Positions 23,743-32,677 of a stretch of 41,461 bases of DNA are shown here, one piece after another. The DNA comes from an uncultured Flavihumibacter sp. (lineage in GTDB: Bacteria; Bacteroidota; Bacteroidia; Chitinophagales; Chitinophagaceae): NCBI GenBank assembly GCA_946482545.1, contig CAMLRX010000031.1:1-41461 (forward strand), in the 5' to 3' direction. Positions within the stretch are counted from its first letter, which is position 1, and each line of letters opens with the position of its first letter. The translations under genes and the position numbers were made by a program. The notes beneath the pieces were generated by a model. It was not told the origin of the DNA. It did no database searches and was given only the letters and a program-made list of their open reading frames with translations.

Positions 23743-24864
23743 TTAATGAGTGATCAGGTGCAGGATAATTTCAGCGGCTTTTTCTACCTGGGCAATGGGA
23801 ACGAATTCGTCTGCCGTATGTGCTTTACTGATAGAACCGGGACCAAACACCACACAGGGAATCCCTGCGTTATGGATAACAGATGCATCAGTGGCGTAAT
23901 GCGCCGCCTGCATTTCAGGCGTGATGCCGTTGGCAAGAATCGCTTGTTGCAATAAGGTGCACACCGGGGCATCTGTATCGTTAAACACCCCCAAAGCCTC
24001 CATGTATGGCATTTCCAGAACAGCGTCGGTTCCTTCAAGGAAAGGAAGCAGGGCATCGCGGATGGTCTGGTAATTCATGCCTGGCAACAAACGGTGGTCC
24101 ACTTCAATCACACATTCGGCAGGAACGGTATTCACGGTTTGTCCGCCGTAGATGCGGCCCACATTTATCGTGGGTGTGCCCAGAACCGGGTGCGTGTGTT
24201 TGCTTAGTTCCTCTGTATAGCTTTCAATGGCCTGCAATACAGGCGCTATTTTGTAAATCGCATTTTCTCCCATCCAGGGCATGGAGGCGTGGCAACTCAA
24301 TCCTTTTGTGCGGATGAAAAAGCGACACACCCCTTTGTGCGTGTGGATCATATTCAGTTCCGTTGGTTCGCCCACAATGGCAAAGTCGGCTTTTAGGCCA
24401 TGGGCAACGGCTTCTTTAGCACCCGAAAAAGCATATTCTTCATCGTGCACAAAAAGCAGGGATACGTTGCGCGTAAGCGAAAGCTTCTTTTCCACCACCT
24501 CCCCTATCGCGTACAGGTAGGATGCAAGGGATGCCTTTGTATCACAGGAACCTCTTCCATACAGGAGTCCATCTTTAATAACGGGTTCAAAAGGCGCGAT
24601 TGTCATGTTTTCATGGGAAACTGTATCCATGTGCGCCTGCAACAATATGGTTTCTGCTTTCCCGGCATTTATGTGCACAAGCAGGTTAGGATGCGCCGGA
24701 TCGTTTTCCTGCCATTGGCAACGTAATCCCAAGGCCCTGCAATACTGCTCAATATAGAGCGCTATGTTCCGTTCAGAATACAGGGCACCAGACAATCCTT
24801 TGCCCATCGGGTTGACGGAAGGAATCGCCACAAGATCGCTCAGGAGTTTTATTACTTTGTGCAT
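23743..24864 (-). CDS. M20 family metallohydrolase (ArgE/DapE-like)
   Basis: A 373-residue cytoplasmic protein; ATG 24864 is preferred over the in-frame TTG at 24867. Metal ligands and catalytic residues of the M20 family are visible: QAHMDTVS (H78, catalytic D80), GRGSCDTKA (bridging D108) and HDEEYAFSG (general base E142, ligand E143). A dimerisation domain is inserted in the middle (GLSCHASMPWMGENAIYKIA, with the usual conserved His). The family removes acyl groups from amino acids or cleaves small peptides with two zinc ions. In this locus it may deacylate an N-acetyl compound released from the glycan. Its ATG overlaps the TGA of the GH20 gene (ATGA). Confidence 0.85.
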   Translation of the reverse strand: MHKVIKLLSDLVAIPSVNPMGKGLSGALYSERNIALYIEQYCRALGLRCQWQENDPAHPNLLVHINAGKAETILLQAHMDTVSHENMTIAPFEPVIKDGLLYGRGSCDTKASLASYLYAIGEVVEKKLSLTRNVSLLFVHDEEYAFSGAKEAVAHGLKADFAIVGEPTELNMIHTHKGVCRFFIRTKGLSCHASMPWMGENAIYKIAPVLQAIESYTEELSKHTHPVLGTPTINVGRIYGGQTVNTVPAECVIEVDHRLLPGMNYQTIRDALLPFLEGTDAVLEMPYMEALGVFNDTDAPVCTLLQQAILANGITPEMQAAHYATDASVIHNAGIPCVVFGPGSISKAHTADEFVPIAQVEKAAEIILHLITH

Positions 24865-27386
24865 CAATCAATGTTTACCTGCGTGGTAAGACTGGCTTTC
24901 GTTCCGGAAAAAACTTTCAGTTTTACCGTTTTTTTCACTGAAATCGGTCCGGTATACAACGGGCTCTTTAACGTGGGTTCAGTACCATCTGTTGTAAAGC
25001 GTATATCCATCCCCGGTATCTGGGCATTCACTTTCAGCATACCATTTTCCACGATGGCGCCAGGCGCGGGTACACGGAAATTGTACCCGTTATTGTACCA
25101 GTTCAGCCGGGGAATTTCACGGGTACCGATCGTGTGTAAAAAACGGTTCCAATCGTTTTTATAGATGGCCATTGCTTTCGTACTGTCTTGCTCCGTTTCC
25201 CATTTTCCAGCACGCCAGGCACGTTGTGCGAACCCGAGCAGTTTGGGCAGCAGCATGTATTCCAGTTGCTCCGGGCCACGGATCATTTCGCTCCAGATCA
25301 GGCATTGAATACCAACAATATTTTGCTTTCCGAATTCAGTGAGCCTGTCTTTCCCCACGAAAACAGTTTTATCCAAAGGCCCGCCGTTCAGGTTTTCTTT
25401 TGCAGAGGAGTAATAATCATAAGGTGCGAATCCGAAGGACTTATCAATATCCGTATAACCACCCCAGTACAAACCGGGTTCGTTCACCGATTTCTGGTAA
25501 GCAAGGTCGAAGTAAAAATTGGTTACCGGGGCCAGTACAACTTTATAGCCCGCATTCGCGAGCCGGTACGCGAGGTCTTCTGAACCCCAGCCCCATACAT
25601 TGTTCCACACATAAGCATGGAAGTTTTCATTTACAAAACCGGGGTTGGGAATAAACTTGGTTTTACCGTCCAGTTTGGTTTTGCGGAGCGCGATTTCTTC
25701 CCATCCGGAAAGGTAAAGTCCTTTCCGCTTCAGCATCGCGTTTACTTTATCAAAATAATAATACCACAGGTCATCTATTGTTCGCACGGAAGTTTCATTC
25801 TGCAGCAATGCCGCAACAGCAGGCGATTGCTCCCAAACGCCCGCAGGCACTTCATCGCCCCCGAAATGTATGGTGGTAAGCGGCGCACCCGCTTCTTTGT
25901 ACATGGCTATGATTTCATCGGAAACTTTTTCGAGGAACCGGTAGGTGGAAGGAAGCGCTACATTCATCACGTTATCGCTCCAGCCCTGTACGGAGGTGTA
26001 CACCGAAAGATCGGTGGTGTCGCGCAACAGGTATTCCACTGCAGCCGTGCGGTTTCCCTGCGCCATCAGTTTGCGGTAACGGGCATCCATCGATTTAACG
26101 GCGGCACGTGCGTGCCCCGGCGTTTCCACTTCAGGAATAACGCGGATATGCCTTTCGGTGGCGAATTTCAGGATATCGATAAAATCCTGGCGGGAATAAA
26201 ATCCGCTTCCATAAGCATCTTTGGTATCCGGTCCCGATCCGAAAGAAGGCTGCAACCAACGTTGGTTGTCGGTGGTATGCCCACGCACCGCACCTGTTTC
26301 CGTGAGTTCGGGAAGCCCTTGAATTTCCAGTCTCCATCCCTCATCATCGTTCAGGTGGAAATGCAGGGTATTGAGTTTGTAAAAAGAAATAAGGTCGAGT
26401 ATACGCAATACTTCTTCTTTAGACTGAAAGTTACGGGCCACATCCAGCATAAAAGAACGGTAGCCGAAACGGGGTGCGTCTTCCACGGAAACCGCGGGTA
26501 TTTTCACCGAGGCAACCGGCTTCTTCCACACCTCAATTGGCATCAGTGATTTCAACGATTGTATGCCGTAGAATGCACCTGCTCCGCTTGAGGCTTTCAC
26601 TACGACGCCCTGTGCTGTAACGTTCAATTCGTAGGCTTCCGCCGCGAGGTCCGTCTTTTTTTCCAAAGTAATCACGTGCTGTGTAACCGGCTTCTTTTTA
26701 CCAGCCATCGTTACTTTCCGGAGCGTAGTTTCCAGGTAAGCCGCTTCGCGGGAAAATGCAGGATCAGCTTTTACAGCAGTGGCCGCATCCAGTTCAAAAA
26801 AATCCGTTCCTTCCCGGTACACAACGGGTTCAGGAAATATCTTTGGAACGCCAGCAGGCGCTGGGGTTGCCCAGGTTTCATTTTTCAGATAGATGGCTTC
26901 CGGTGTGAGGTGGTTTTCCGAAGTAAGCGTTTGCGGGTTGGCGTTTACTGAAAGCTTTGTAATGGGCCATCCTTTTTCCGGGGCATCATCCATTACAAGG
27001 TAGAATCCTTGCGGGGCATCGCTTTTACTGAATGCCCGTCCTGCGCCTTCGTATTGAATGGTATAACTTCCGCCAGGTTGCAGCACCGGAAATTCCTTTT
27101 GGGGCGTAAGCCGGTGCAAACCGCCGCTCAGCAACTCGATTTTCACCGCACCCGCCGGAACGGCGGTTACATCCCGGATGGCGTTGAAGTACATTTTCCA
27201 ACCCGTAGCCGGGATAGGTGTTTTTCCAGTATTGCTGATGGTAAGCGCCGCCAGGAAAGCGCCGCGGCCCTGGTATTGATTGGTAACCAATTCCCATTTC
27301 AGTTCCAGATTATTAACAGCTACCTGGGCCATCAACCGCATCGAAGCGAACACTACCATCAGCAATACGAAAATTCGATTCCTCAT
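24864..27386 (-). CDS. Beta-N-acetylhexosaminidase, GH20
   Basis: An 840-residue exported enzyme from ATG 27386 (an upstream TTG four codons earlier is less likely). After the signal peptide comes a CHB_HEX-type carbohydrate-binding domain (LELKWELVTNQYQGRGAFLA), then a GH20b domain. The GH20 catalytic barrel begins with PRFGYRSFMLDVARNFQSKE and has the catalytic pair D511-E512 in HFGGDEVPAG. The C-terminal chitobiase domain (IRFTTDGTEPTLKSPLYTGP) closes it. Such enzymes remove terminal GlcNAc or GalNAc from chitooligosaccharides or host-like glycans by substrate-assisted catalysis. It is the only glycoside hydrolase in the locus, so it is the best clue that the substrate contains HexNAc. The ATG lies nine bases after the propeller gene's stop. 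Confidence 0.93.
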   Translation of the reverse strand: MRNRIFVLLMVVFASMRLMAQVAVNNLELKWELVTNQYQGRGAFLAALTISNTGKTPIPATGWKMYFNAIRDVTAVPAGAVKIELLSGGLHRLTPQKEFPVLQPGGSYTIQYEGAGRAFSKSDAPQGFYLVMDDAPEKGWPITKLSVNANPQTLTSENHLTPEAIYLKNETWATPAPAGVPKIFPEPVVYREGTDFFELDAATAVKADPAFSREAAYLETTLRKVTMAGKKKPVTQHVITLEKKTDLAAEAYELNVTAQGVVVKASSGAGAFYGIQSLKSLMPIEVWKKPVASVKIPAVSVEDAPRFGYRSFMLDVARNFQSKEEVLRILDLISFYKLNTLHFHLNDDEGWRLEIQGLPELTETGAVRGHTTDNQRWLQPSFGSGPDTKDAYGSGFYSRQDFIDILKFATERHIRVIPEVETPGHARAAVKSMDARYRKLMAQGNRTAAVEYLLRDTTDLSVYTSVQGWSDNVMNVALPSTYRFLEKVSDEIIAMYKEAGAPLTTIHFGGDEVPAGVWEQSPAVAALLQNETSVRTIDDLWYYYFDKVNAMLKRKGLYLSGWEEIALRKTKLDGKTKFIPNPGFVNENFHAYVWNNVWGWGSEDLAYRLANAGYKVVLAPVTNFYFDLAYQKSVNEPGLYWGGYTDIDKSFGFAPYDYYSSAKENLNGGPLDKTVFVGKDRLTEFGKQNIVGIQCLIWSEMIRGPEQLEYMLLPKLLGFAQRAWRAGKWETEQDSTKAMAIYKNDWNRFLHTIGTREIPRLNWYNNGYNFRVPAPGAIVENGMLKVNAQIPGMDIRFTTDGTEPTLKSPLYTGPISVKKTVKLKVFSGTKASLTTQVNID

Positions 27387-27394
27387 AAAAAATA

Positions 27395-29368
27395 TCAATT
27401 GAGTTTTTCAACGGAAGGGTCGTAACGGATCAGTTCCGTCCCCCTTCTGAAATAGATGATGCCGGTCTTGTCCATGGCCATCAGACTGGCATTATCGTCA
27501 AGATACGTTACTTCCATGGAAACGGGGTCAATACGGAAAAGCTGGTTATTCCCTGTGCCGTACACCATACCATTGGGATGCACAGACAGGAATACACTGC
27601 GCCATACATGGCTTCTTACCGCAGGTACATCAAACAATTTTTTGGTGGCGGTAACCTGTTTGGCAACCGGATCAAACAGGAACAGTGTTCCATCGGCCAC
27701 GCCCCATATTTTTCCACCCGGCCCGTTGAGCAATCCGGTAATGGCCATCGCTCCGGGTACTGGTAAATATTCATAAGTTTTCTTTCGTTGTGCAACGTCC
27801 CATCCGAACAGCTTCGCCTCCGGCTCAGAAGGTTTTACCCCCAATCCTCCTGAAACAGATGTTGCACCAAGTACATTGTTGCCGTTTTTAACAAGGCTTA
27901 CTATTGAATGTTTTGGAATCACTTCTCCGAAGGAGATCAGCGTATCCTTCGCTACATCATATTCCACGAGGTGTCCGCCCAGCATACCATATTCAGGCAC
28001 CATGCCAAAGATCATTTTTTGTTGTTCGGCCATACTCAGCACCGCAAAAGAACGGCTCTGGTCGTGGATCTGACCGAGGAAATGAGGATTATCTTTTTGT
28101 TTATTCCAGGCTTGCTTGGTATCATATACATAAAACCTTCCTTTGGGATAAATGCCGAAATAGATTTTATTTCCTTGTACGGCCATCCCTTCTGTTTGAT
28201 CCAGCCCGCCCAGTTCAGTTGTTTTACCGGTAACCGGATCGAAGGTAGCGTGTCCTCCGGCGAGGTAGCCGCCCATCCAAACTTTGTTATCCGGGCCCAA
28301 CATGATCGCGTTGATGGGAATGGGCTGCCGGGGTATCTTCAGTTTTTGGGTGGAAAGCTTACCGTTCTTTTTGTTGTAGCTGACGAAATCAGCCATGGCG
28401 GTGAGGACGTAGAGTTCATTGTTTTCCGTCCAGTACATGGCGTTGGCCGAACCGCCCGTTGCGCCGATCTGCGTGGGGGTGAATGTTTTTTTATTGAGGT
28501 CCGCATACCACAACTGTTCTTTGGACGTGTAAAAAACACGGTTGCCACGGGTTTCGGGGGCCACGGTCTTGAGGTCCATTTCCATGATTTCCTGCTCGAA
28601 TTTCCCCGTCTTCAGGTTGTACACTAATACAGAACTGCCGCGGGTGAGTAAACACAATAAGCGGTCACCACCTTTTTTACCGGCAACAATTTCGAGGCCG
28701 TAAACAAACTCTTTGTCTTTGTATTTTTCAGGGAGTAATTCTTTTTTCGCGCCGGTTACAGGATCAAGTTCCACGAGGTGCGCGTGGGAGCCAACACCAG
28801 CGTATAGCTTGTTCGTTTTCGGATAATATGCAAGGCTTCTTACATAATTCTCTCCTTCCGTTAATGGCCCTTTCCCTACATCTGTAAATCCTTTTCCGGG
28901 TTTAAAACTGAATACTCTGCAACCGGGATAAGTAGCACCGAATACTTCACCATCTTTTCCAGCCGTGAGGTTCCAAACATAGGTTTCACCGGGTAATACA
29001 AGTCCCAGGTTCTCCACCGTTTTTGTACCGGGTTTATGCCGGAACAGGAATCCGCTTGCACCGGGCACATAAAGCCAGCCATCTGAAGAGAAGGTCATGT
29101 CCCAGGCACCGTCTGATTTCGGGAGCGGTTCGTCCAGGATCAGCTCCTTTGTGGTGGCATCGTAGCCGAGCAAATGCGCGGGTTCCCCCCTCACCACGGT
29201 GTACAACAGCAATTTATCCGAATCATCTTTCACGAATAAGCTACCCTGTATCATGCCCGCTGTAATTTGCGGACCGAGGTTGGTGAATCCTTTTTTCGCT
29301 GGCTGGGCAAAAGCGCAAAACGCTGTAAACACCAAAAGCAGCAGGCTTGTTAAACGGCGCATAACCAT
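27395..29368 (-). CDS. Secreted beta-propeller protein of unknown function
   Basis: A 657-residue protein; I chose ATG 29368 (MVMRRL), one base after the stop of the upstream gene, and not the 14-codon extension into it. A signal peptide (LTSLLLLVFTAFCAFAQ) is followed by many short repeats of the WD/PQQ-like propeller type (DGWLYVPGASGFLF, NKLYAGVGSHAHLVELDP, GNKIYFGIYPKGRFYVYD, GGKIWGVADGTLFLFDP). No catalytic motif is recognised. It could be a lactonase- or lyase-like enzyme or a binding scaffold for the glycan. It is translated as part of the operon. Confidence 0.7.
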   Translation of the reverse strand: MVMRRLTSLLLLVFTAFCAFAQPAKKGFTNLGPQITAGMIQGSLFVKDDSDKLLLYTVVRGEPAHLLGYDATTKELILDEPLPKSDGAWDMTFSSDGWLYVPGASGFLFRHKPGTKTVENLGLVLPGETYVWNLTAGKDGEVFGATYPGCRVFSFKPGKGFTDVGKGPLTEGENYVRSLAYYPKTNKLYAGVGSHAHLVELDPVTGAKKELLPEKYKDKEFVYGLEIVAGKKGGDRLLCLLTRGSSVLVYNLKTGKFEQEIMEMDLKTVAPETRGNRVFYTSKEQLWYADLNKKTFTPTQIGATGGSANAMYWTENNELYVLTAMADFVSYNKKNGKLSTQKLKIPRQPIPINAIMLGPDNKVWMGGYLAGGHATFDPVTGKTTELGGLDQTEGMAVQGNKIYFGIYPKGRFYVYDTKQAWNKQKDNPHFLGQIHDQSRSFAVLSMAEQQKMIFGMVPEYGMLGGHLVEYDVAKDTLISFGEVIPKHSIVSLVKNGNNVLGATSVSGGLGVKPSEPEAKLFGWDVAQRKKTYEYLPVPGAMAITGLLNGPGGKIWGVADGTLFLFDPVAKQVTATKKLFDVPAVRSHVWRSVFLSVHPNGMVYGTGNNQLFRIDPVSMEVTYLDDNASLMAMDKTGIIYFRRGTELIRYDPSVEKLN

Positions 29369-29369
29369 C

Positions 29370-30434
29370 TTATTTAGTTTGTTGCAAAAACGACAGTACG
29401 AAATCATCATCGTTCAGGTTGGGATACATTTCATAGACGCGGGAAATCTCTTCCATTTGTCCGGGAGACAGTTCCTCGTGCGGATTCAGGCACCATCTTC
29501 CTTCGAGCAATCCCTGGCGACGAAGCACTTCGTGAATTCCTGGTATACAGCCATGGAAAGCATTGGCCGGATCGAACAACGCGGCATTCACATCAGTAAT
29601 CGCGATGCCTTTGGAGAGTAAGGCGTTGAGGTCACCAACATTGCCGGAACGGTATTGTTTGATCTCGTTCAGCAGTTCTACGGCTTTGGTGGTCCATACG
29701 GCCCAATGACCGAGCAATCCGCCCGCGAATGATTTTTCCACCACGGTTTCTCCTACCGGAAAGCGGTAAGTGGTAAGCAGGTCGGCCACGATATTATCGT
29801 CGTTGCCCGTGTACATCGCGATGTCATCCCTGCGGGAAGAAGCGCATACGGCACGCATTACATCCAGTGTCTGATAACGGTTGAAAGATGCCACTTTAAT
29901 GGCGTCCACATTATCGATTTCCGCGAAAGCACGCCAGAAATCGTAACTGAATATCCGGCCACCAACGGAGGGCTGCAGGTAGAAACCAAATACAGGGATG
30001 ATTTTCGCGACTGCTTTTACGCGTTGCAAAATTTCTTCTTCTGAAAGTCCCTGCAATCCGCCCATACTCAGCAAGCCCATATCGTAGCCATAAGATACAG
30101 CGATAGCGGCTTCATTCATGGCTTGCCCCGTGGGTCCGCAGATACCGGCGATCTTCAGGAAGGGTCGTGACAGGTTCGCCTGGTCCACTTCCTCAGATGC
30201 CCATTTCAGCACGGTTTCAAAGAGGTTTATTTTCGGATCACGTATTTCGAATTGGGTGGAATGTACGCCCACCGCCATTCCTCCGGCCCCGCTTGCGATG
30301 TAATATTTGCTCAGTAACCGTTGCCTTTGTTCGTCTATTCTCCTGCTTTCGTTCAACGCGAGGGGATGCGCGGGAATTACAGTTCCTTCTTGTAAAAATT
30401 GCTTCAGCGCTGGCTTTAATGTATGCTGTGCCAT
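29370..30434 (-). CDS. DapA/NanA-like (dihydrodipicolinate synthase family) aldolase
   Basis: A 354-residue cytoplasmic TIM-barrel protein, longer than typical DapA (about 290). Key positions: the family GTTGE loop is replaced by GAGGMAVGVHSTQFE (about 50-64), Y152 (FGFYLQP) matches the catalytic tyrosine, and K180 (DAIKVASFN) is the Schiff-base lysine. The family makes or breaks carbon-carbon bonds with pyruvate, so it could cleave a 2-keto-3-deoxy sugar acid or a sialic-acid-like sugar. The changed loop suggests a different acceptor from DapA. It starts four bases after the epimerase stop and is in one operon with it. Confidence 0.85.
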   Translation of the reverse strand: MAQHTLKPALKQFLQEGTVIPAHPLALNESRRIDEQRQRLLSKYYIASGAGGMAVGVHSTQFEIRDPKINLFETVLKWASEEVDQANLSRPFLKIAGICGPTGQAMNEAAIAVSYGYDMGLLSMGGLQGLSEEEILQRVKAVAKIIPVFGFYLQPSVGGRIFSYDFWRAFAEIDNVDAIKVASFNRYQTLDVMRAVCASSRRDDIAMYTGNDDNIVADLLTTYRFPVGETVVEKSFAGGLLGHWAVWTTKAVELLNEIKQYRSGNVGDLNALLSKGIAITDVNAALFDPANAFHGCIPGIHEVLRRQGLLEGRWCLNPHEELSPGQMEEISRVYEMYPNLNDDDFVLSFLQQTK

Positions 30435-30437
30435 AAT

Positions 30438-31457
30438 TTAAAACTTTCCGTTTCTTTCCTGGAAATGGGTGGCTTTTCCAAATGTTTCTTTGTCCGCCAT
30501 CACCCATTGGGCGGTTACTTCTAAAATTTCCCGGATGGTAACGCGGGGATAACCGAATAGCTTATGCGCTTCCGAAGCATTGCTGAGCAGGGCGGAAGGT
30601 TGTACCTCATTCACGAAAACCGGTTCGCGGTTCATCAGTAGCCCGAATTGTTCCGCGATCCATTTTACGGAGAGCGTTTCCGGTCCCGTCACGTTGAGCA
30701 GTTTCGCCGGGTAAGTACAATGCAACAGGCTCCGGAGCGCTATTTCGTTGGCATCGCCCTGCCATATCACGTTTACGTTTCCGGTGCGCAGGTCAATTTC
30801 TTTTCCGGTGTACACCGACTTCGCAAGTTCCAACAACACGCCATACCTGAAATCTACCGCATAGTTGAGCCGATAAATGAGTGTGGGGGTTTGGTTCTTT
30901 TCAGCAAAATAACTGAAGATGCGCTCCCTTCCCAGGCAGGATTGCCCGTATTCTCCCAACGGAAACGGCGTTGATTCTTCTGATAATCCACCGGAGGTAA
31001 CCGGAACAAACGGGTACACGTTGCCGGTAGAGAACGCCACGATGTTCGAGTGTTTGTATTTCTCCGCCACCCTTCCCGGGAGGTACGCATTCATGGCCCA
31101 GGTAAATGCTTCTTTACCGGTGGTGCCAAATTTGTTGCCCGCGAGGTAGAGTACGTTTTTCACATCGGGTAAAGCGGCGAGTTCAGCTTCGTTCAGAAGA
31201 TCGGCCGCAATGGTTTCTATGCCTTGTTTATCCAGTTCGTCTCTCAATGTTCCATCAGAAAACCGGGAAACGCCGATGATTTTTTTGGATGAACCAGTAA
31301 GCGATGCCGCCTGTTTAGCGAGACGTGCCATACTTGGCCCCATTTTGCCGCCCACGCCCAGTAATATGATGTCTCCTTCAATTTTGGAAAAATCTTTCAG
31401 CAAAGCATCCGAAGGATGGAGCATTTGTTTTTCCAGCAGATCAAAATCCTGTATCAT
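30438..31457 (-). CDS. NAD-dependent epimerase/dehydratase (SDR), lacking the usual catalytic Lys
   Basis: A 339-residue protein with an SDR Rossmann fold. The dinucleotide loop is GVGGKMG (34-40), and a serine segment (STGNVY) lies around residue 143. The active-site segment is EYGQSCLGRE, with Y170 but C174 where SDR enzymes have Lys (YxxxK). I recall related Bacteroidota proteins with the same Cys, so this may be a family feature rather than a broken gene. The chemistry is therefore unclear: it may act on an NDP-free sugar or use another base. It lies between the Nramp-like and DapA-like genes with 4-11 base gaps. Confidence 0.8.
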   Translation of the reverse strand: MIQDFDLLEKQMLHPSDALLKDFSKIEGDIILLGVGGKMGPSMARLAKQAASLTGSSKKIIGVSRFSDGTLRDELDKQGIETIAADLLNEAELAALPDVKNVLYLAGNKFGTTGKEAFTWAMNAYLPGRVAEKYKHSNIVAFSTGNVYPFVPVTSGGLSEESTPFPLGEYGQSCLGRERIFSYFAEKNQTPTLIYRLNYAVDFRYGVLLELAKSVYTGKEIDLRTGNVNVIWQGDANEIALRSLLHCTYPAKLLNVTGPETLSVKWIAEQFGLLMNREPVFVNEVQPSALLSNASEAHKLFGYPRVTIREILEVTAQWVMADKETFGKATHFQERNGKF

Positions 31458-31468
31458 AAGTGTGTGTA

Positions 31469-32674
31469 TTATTTGATGAACAGATCGTACGCGTTGCTGA
31501 GGGCAAGCGCTACAATAAGCAGCAGTCCTATTGCGCCGATGATTTTAGCGGGTGTTTTATTTACTAAACTGCCCATACGTTTTGCATCGTTGGCTACTGC
31601 GTATAAGGCAATGCCGATAAACGGCACGAGGAATATGGTAACGCTTTGCGCGAACACAATCAGCTCCAGGGGCAGTTTCCCGAAGATGATGGCCACGGTG
31701 GCGCCAATCACCATCACGAATGCAATACATACCTTCACTGTTCCCGAACCCAGGTTACTGCCCTTCCCTATCGCATCGCTTAACAGTGCGCCGCCAACGG
31801 TGGCATTCCCTACGAGCGAGGAGAAAGAAGCGCCGAACAATCCTGTAAGGAACAAGGCAGAAGCGTATTTCCCGAAGAGTGGTTCCAAGGCGCGCGCCAT
31901 TTCAGAAGCACTGCCGACCTTAATGTGTTGCGGATACAATACCGCTGCGGCGCAGATCAGCACCACGGCGCTCATAATGCCCAGAATCAGTATGCCCATG
32001 GTGGTAGTGTCGCGGTAATTGCCTGTCTTTCCACCAGAAGCTTTTACCCTTTCCTGCACGAGGTAAGATTGGTAGAAGGCTCCGACAATAGAGAAACAGG
32101 ATGCCATGAAGGCGATTACGAGCGGCAGTGATCCCGCAGGCAGCACCGGTTTTACAGAAGTTATGATGGCCGCCACATCAGGTTTCGTGAAGAATAGTGT
32201 GGTAATGAAGGCGAACAACATCAATCCCACCAAAGCAATCATCAACTTTTCCAGCATTTTATAGAAAGAACCGAAAAACAACAAGCCGATACCGACAATA
32301 TTAAACACCACCACCCAGGTGGCGGCCTTTGTACCTGTAGCTTCGGCTATGGATATCCCCACCCCGATGGAGTTCCCGGCCTGAAAGGATGTGGTCACCA
32401 GGAACACGCCAACACCAATTACGATGGATACGGGCTTCCCCCATTTTTCGCGTATGGCAGAAAGCAAAGACTTATCCAGTGCAGTACCCACCCTGGCGCC
32501 CATGGCAGCGAACACACCCATAAAAAAGATAGCGACCACTACGATCCAGAGCAGGGAGTAACCATACTCCGCCCCCAGTTTGGAGGTAATCGTCATTTTA
32601 CTTGGACCAAAAACAAGCGCGGCGGTAATGATGCCGGGTCCTAATGTGCGCAGCCAGCCGGTGAATGATTTCAT
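31469..32674 (-). CDS. Nramp-fold transporter with non-canonical metal site
   Basis: A 401-residue inner-membrane protein with about 11 helices in the order of the Nramp/LeuT fold. The first helix, normally carrying DPGN, has FGPSKMT (about 22-28). The sixth helix, normally carrying the metal-ligand MPH, has GAFYQSY (198-204). So the Asp, Asn and Met that bind Mn2+ or Fe2+ in Nramp are absent. Family placement is from overall pattern (LGPGIITAALVFGPSK, SSLVGNATVGGALLSD). In this sugar-catabolism operon it may carry an organic substrate or another ion rather than manganese, which is inference. Gaps to its neighbours are 11 and 3 bases. Confidence 0.75.
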   Translation of the reverse strand: MKSFTGWLRTLGPGIITAALVFGPSKMTITSKLGAEYGYSLLWIVVVAIFFMGVFAAMGARVGTALDKSLLSAIREKWGKPVSIVIGVGVFLVTTSFQAGNSIGVGISIAEATGTKAATWVVVFNIVGIGLLFFGSFYKMLEKLMIALVGLMLFAFITTLFFTKPDVAAIITSVKPVLPAGSLPLVIAFMASCFSIVGAFYQSYLVQERVKASGGKTGNYRDTTTMGILILGIMSAVVLICAAAVLYPQHIKVGSASEMARALEPLFGKYASALFLTGLFGASFSSLVGNATVGGALLSDAIGKGSNLGSGTVKVCIAFVMVIGATVAIIFGKLPLELIVFAQSVTIFLVPFIGIALYAVANDAKRMGSLVNKTPAKIIGAIGLLLIVALALSNAYDLFIK

Positions 32675-32677
32675 GGT

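Noticed and set aside
25617..26549. Long plus-strand frame antisense to the GH20 gene
   Set aside because: A shadow of the GH20 coding sequence; no start context or family.
27908..28627. 239-codon plus-strand frame antisense to the propeller gene
   Set aside because: Shadow frame; the minus-strand gene has signal peptide, operon position and repeats.
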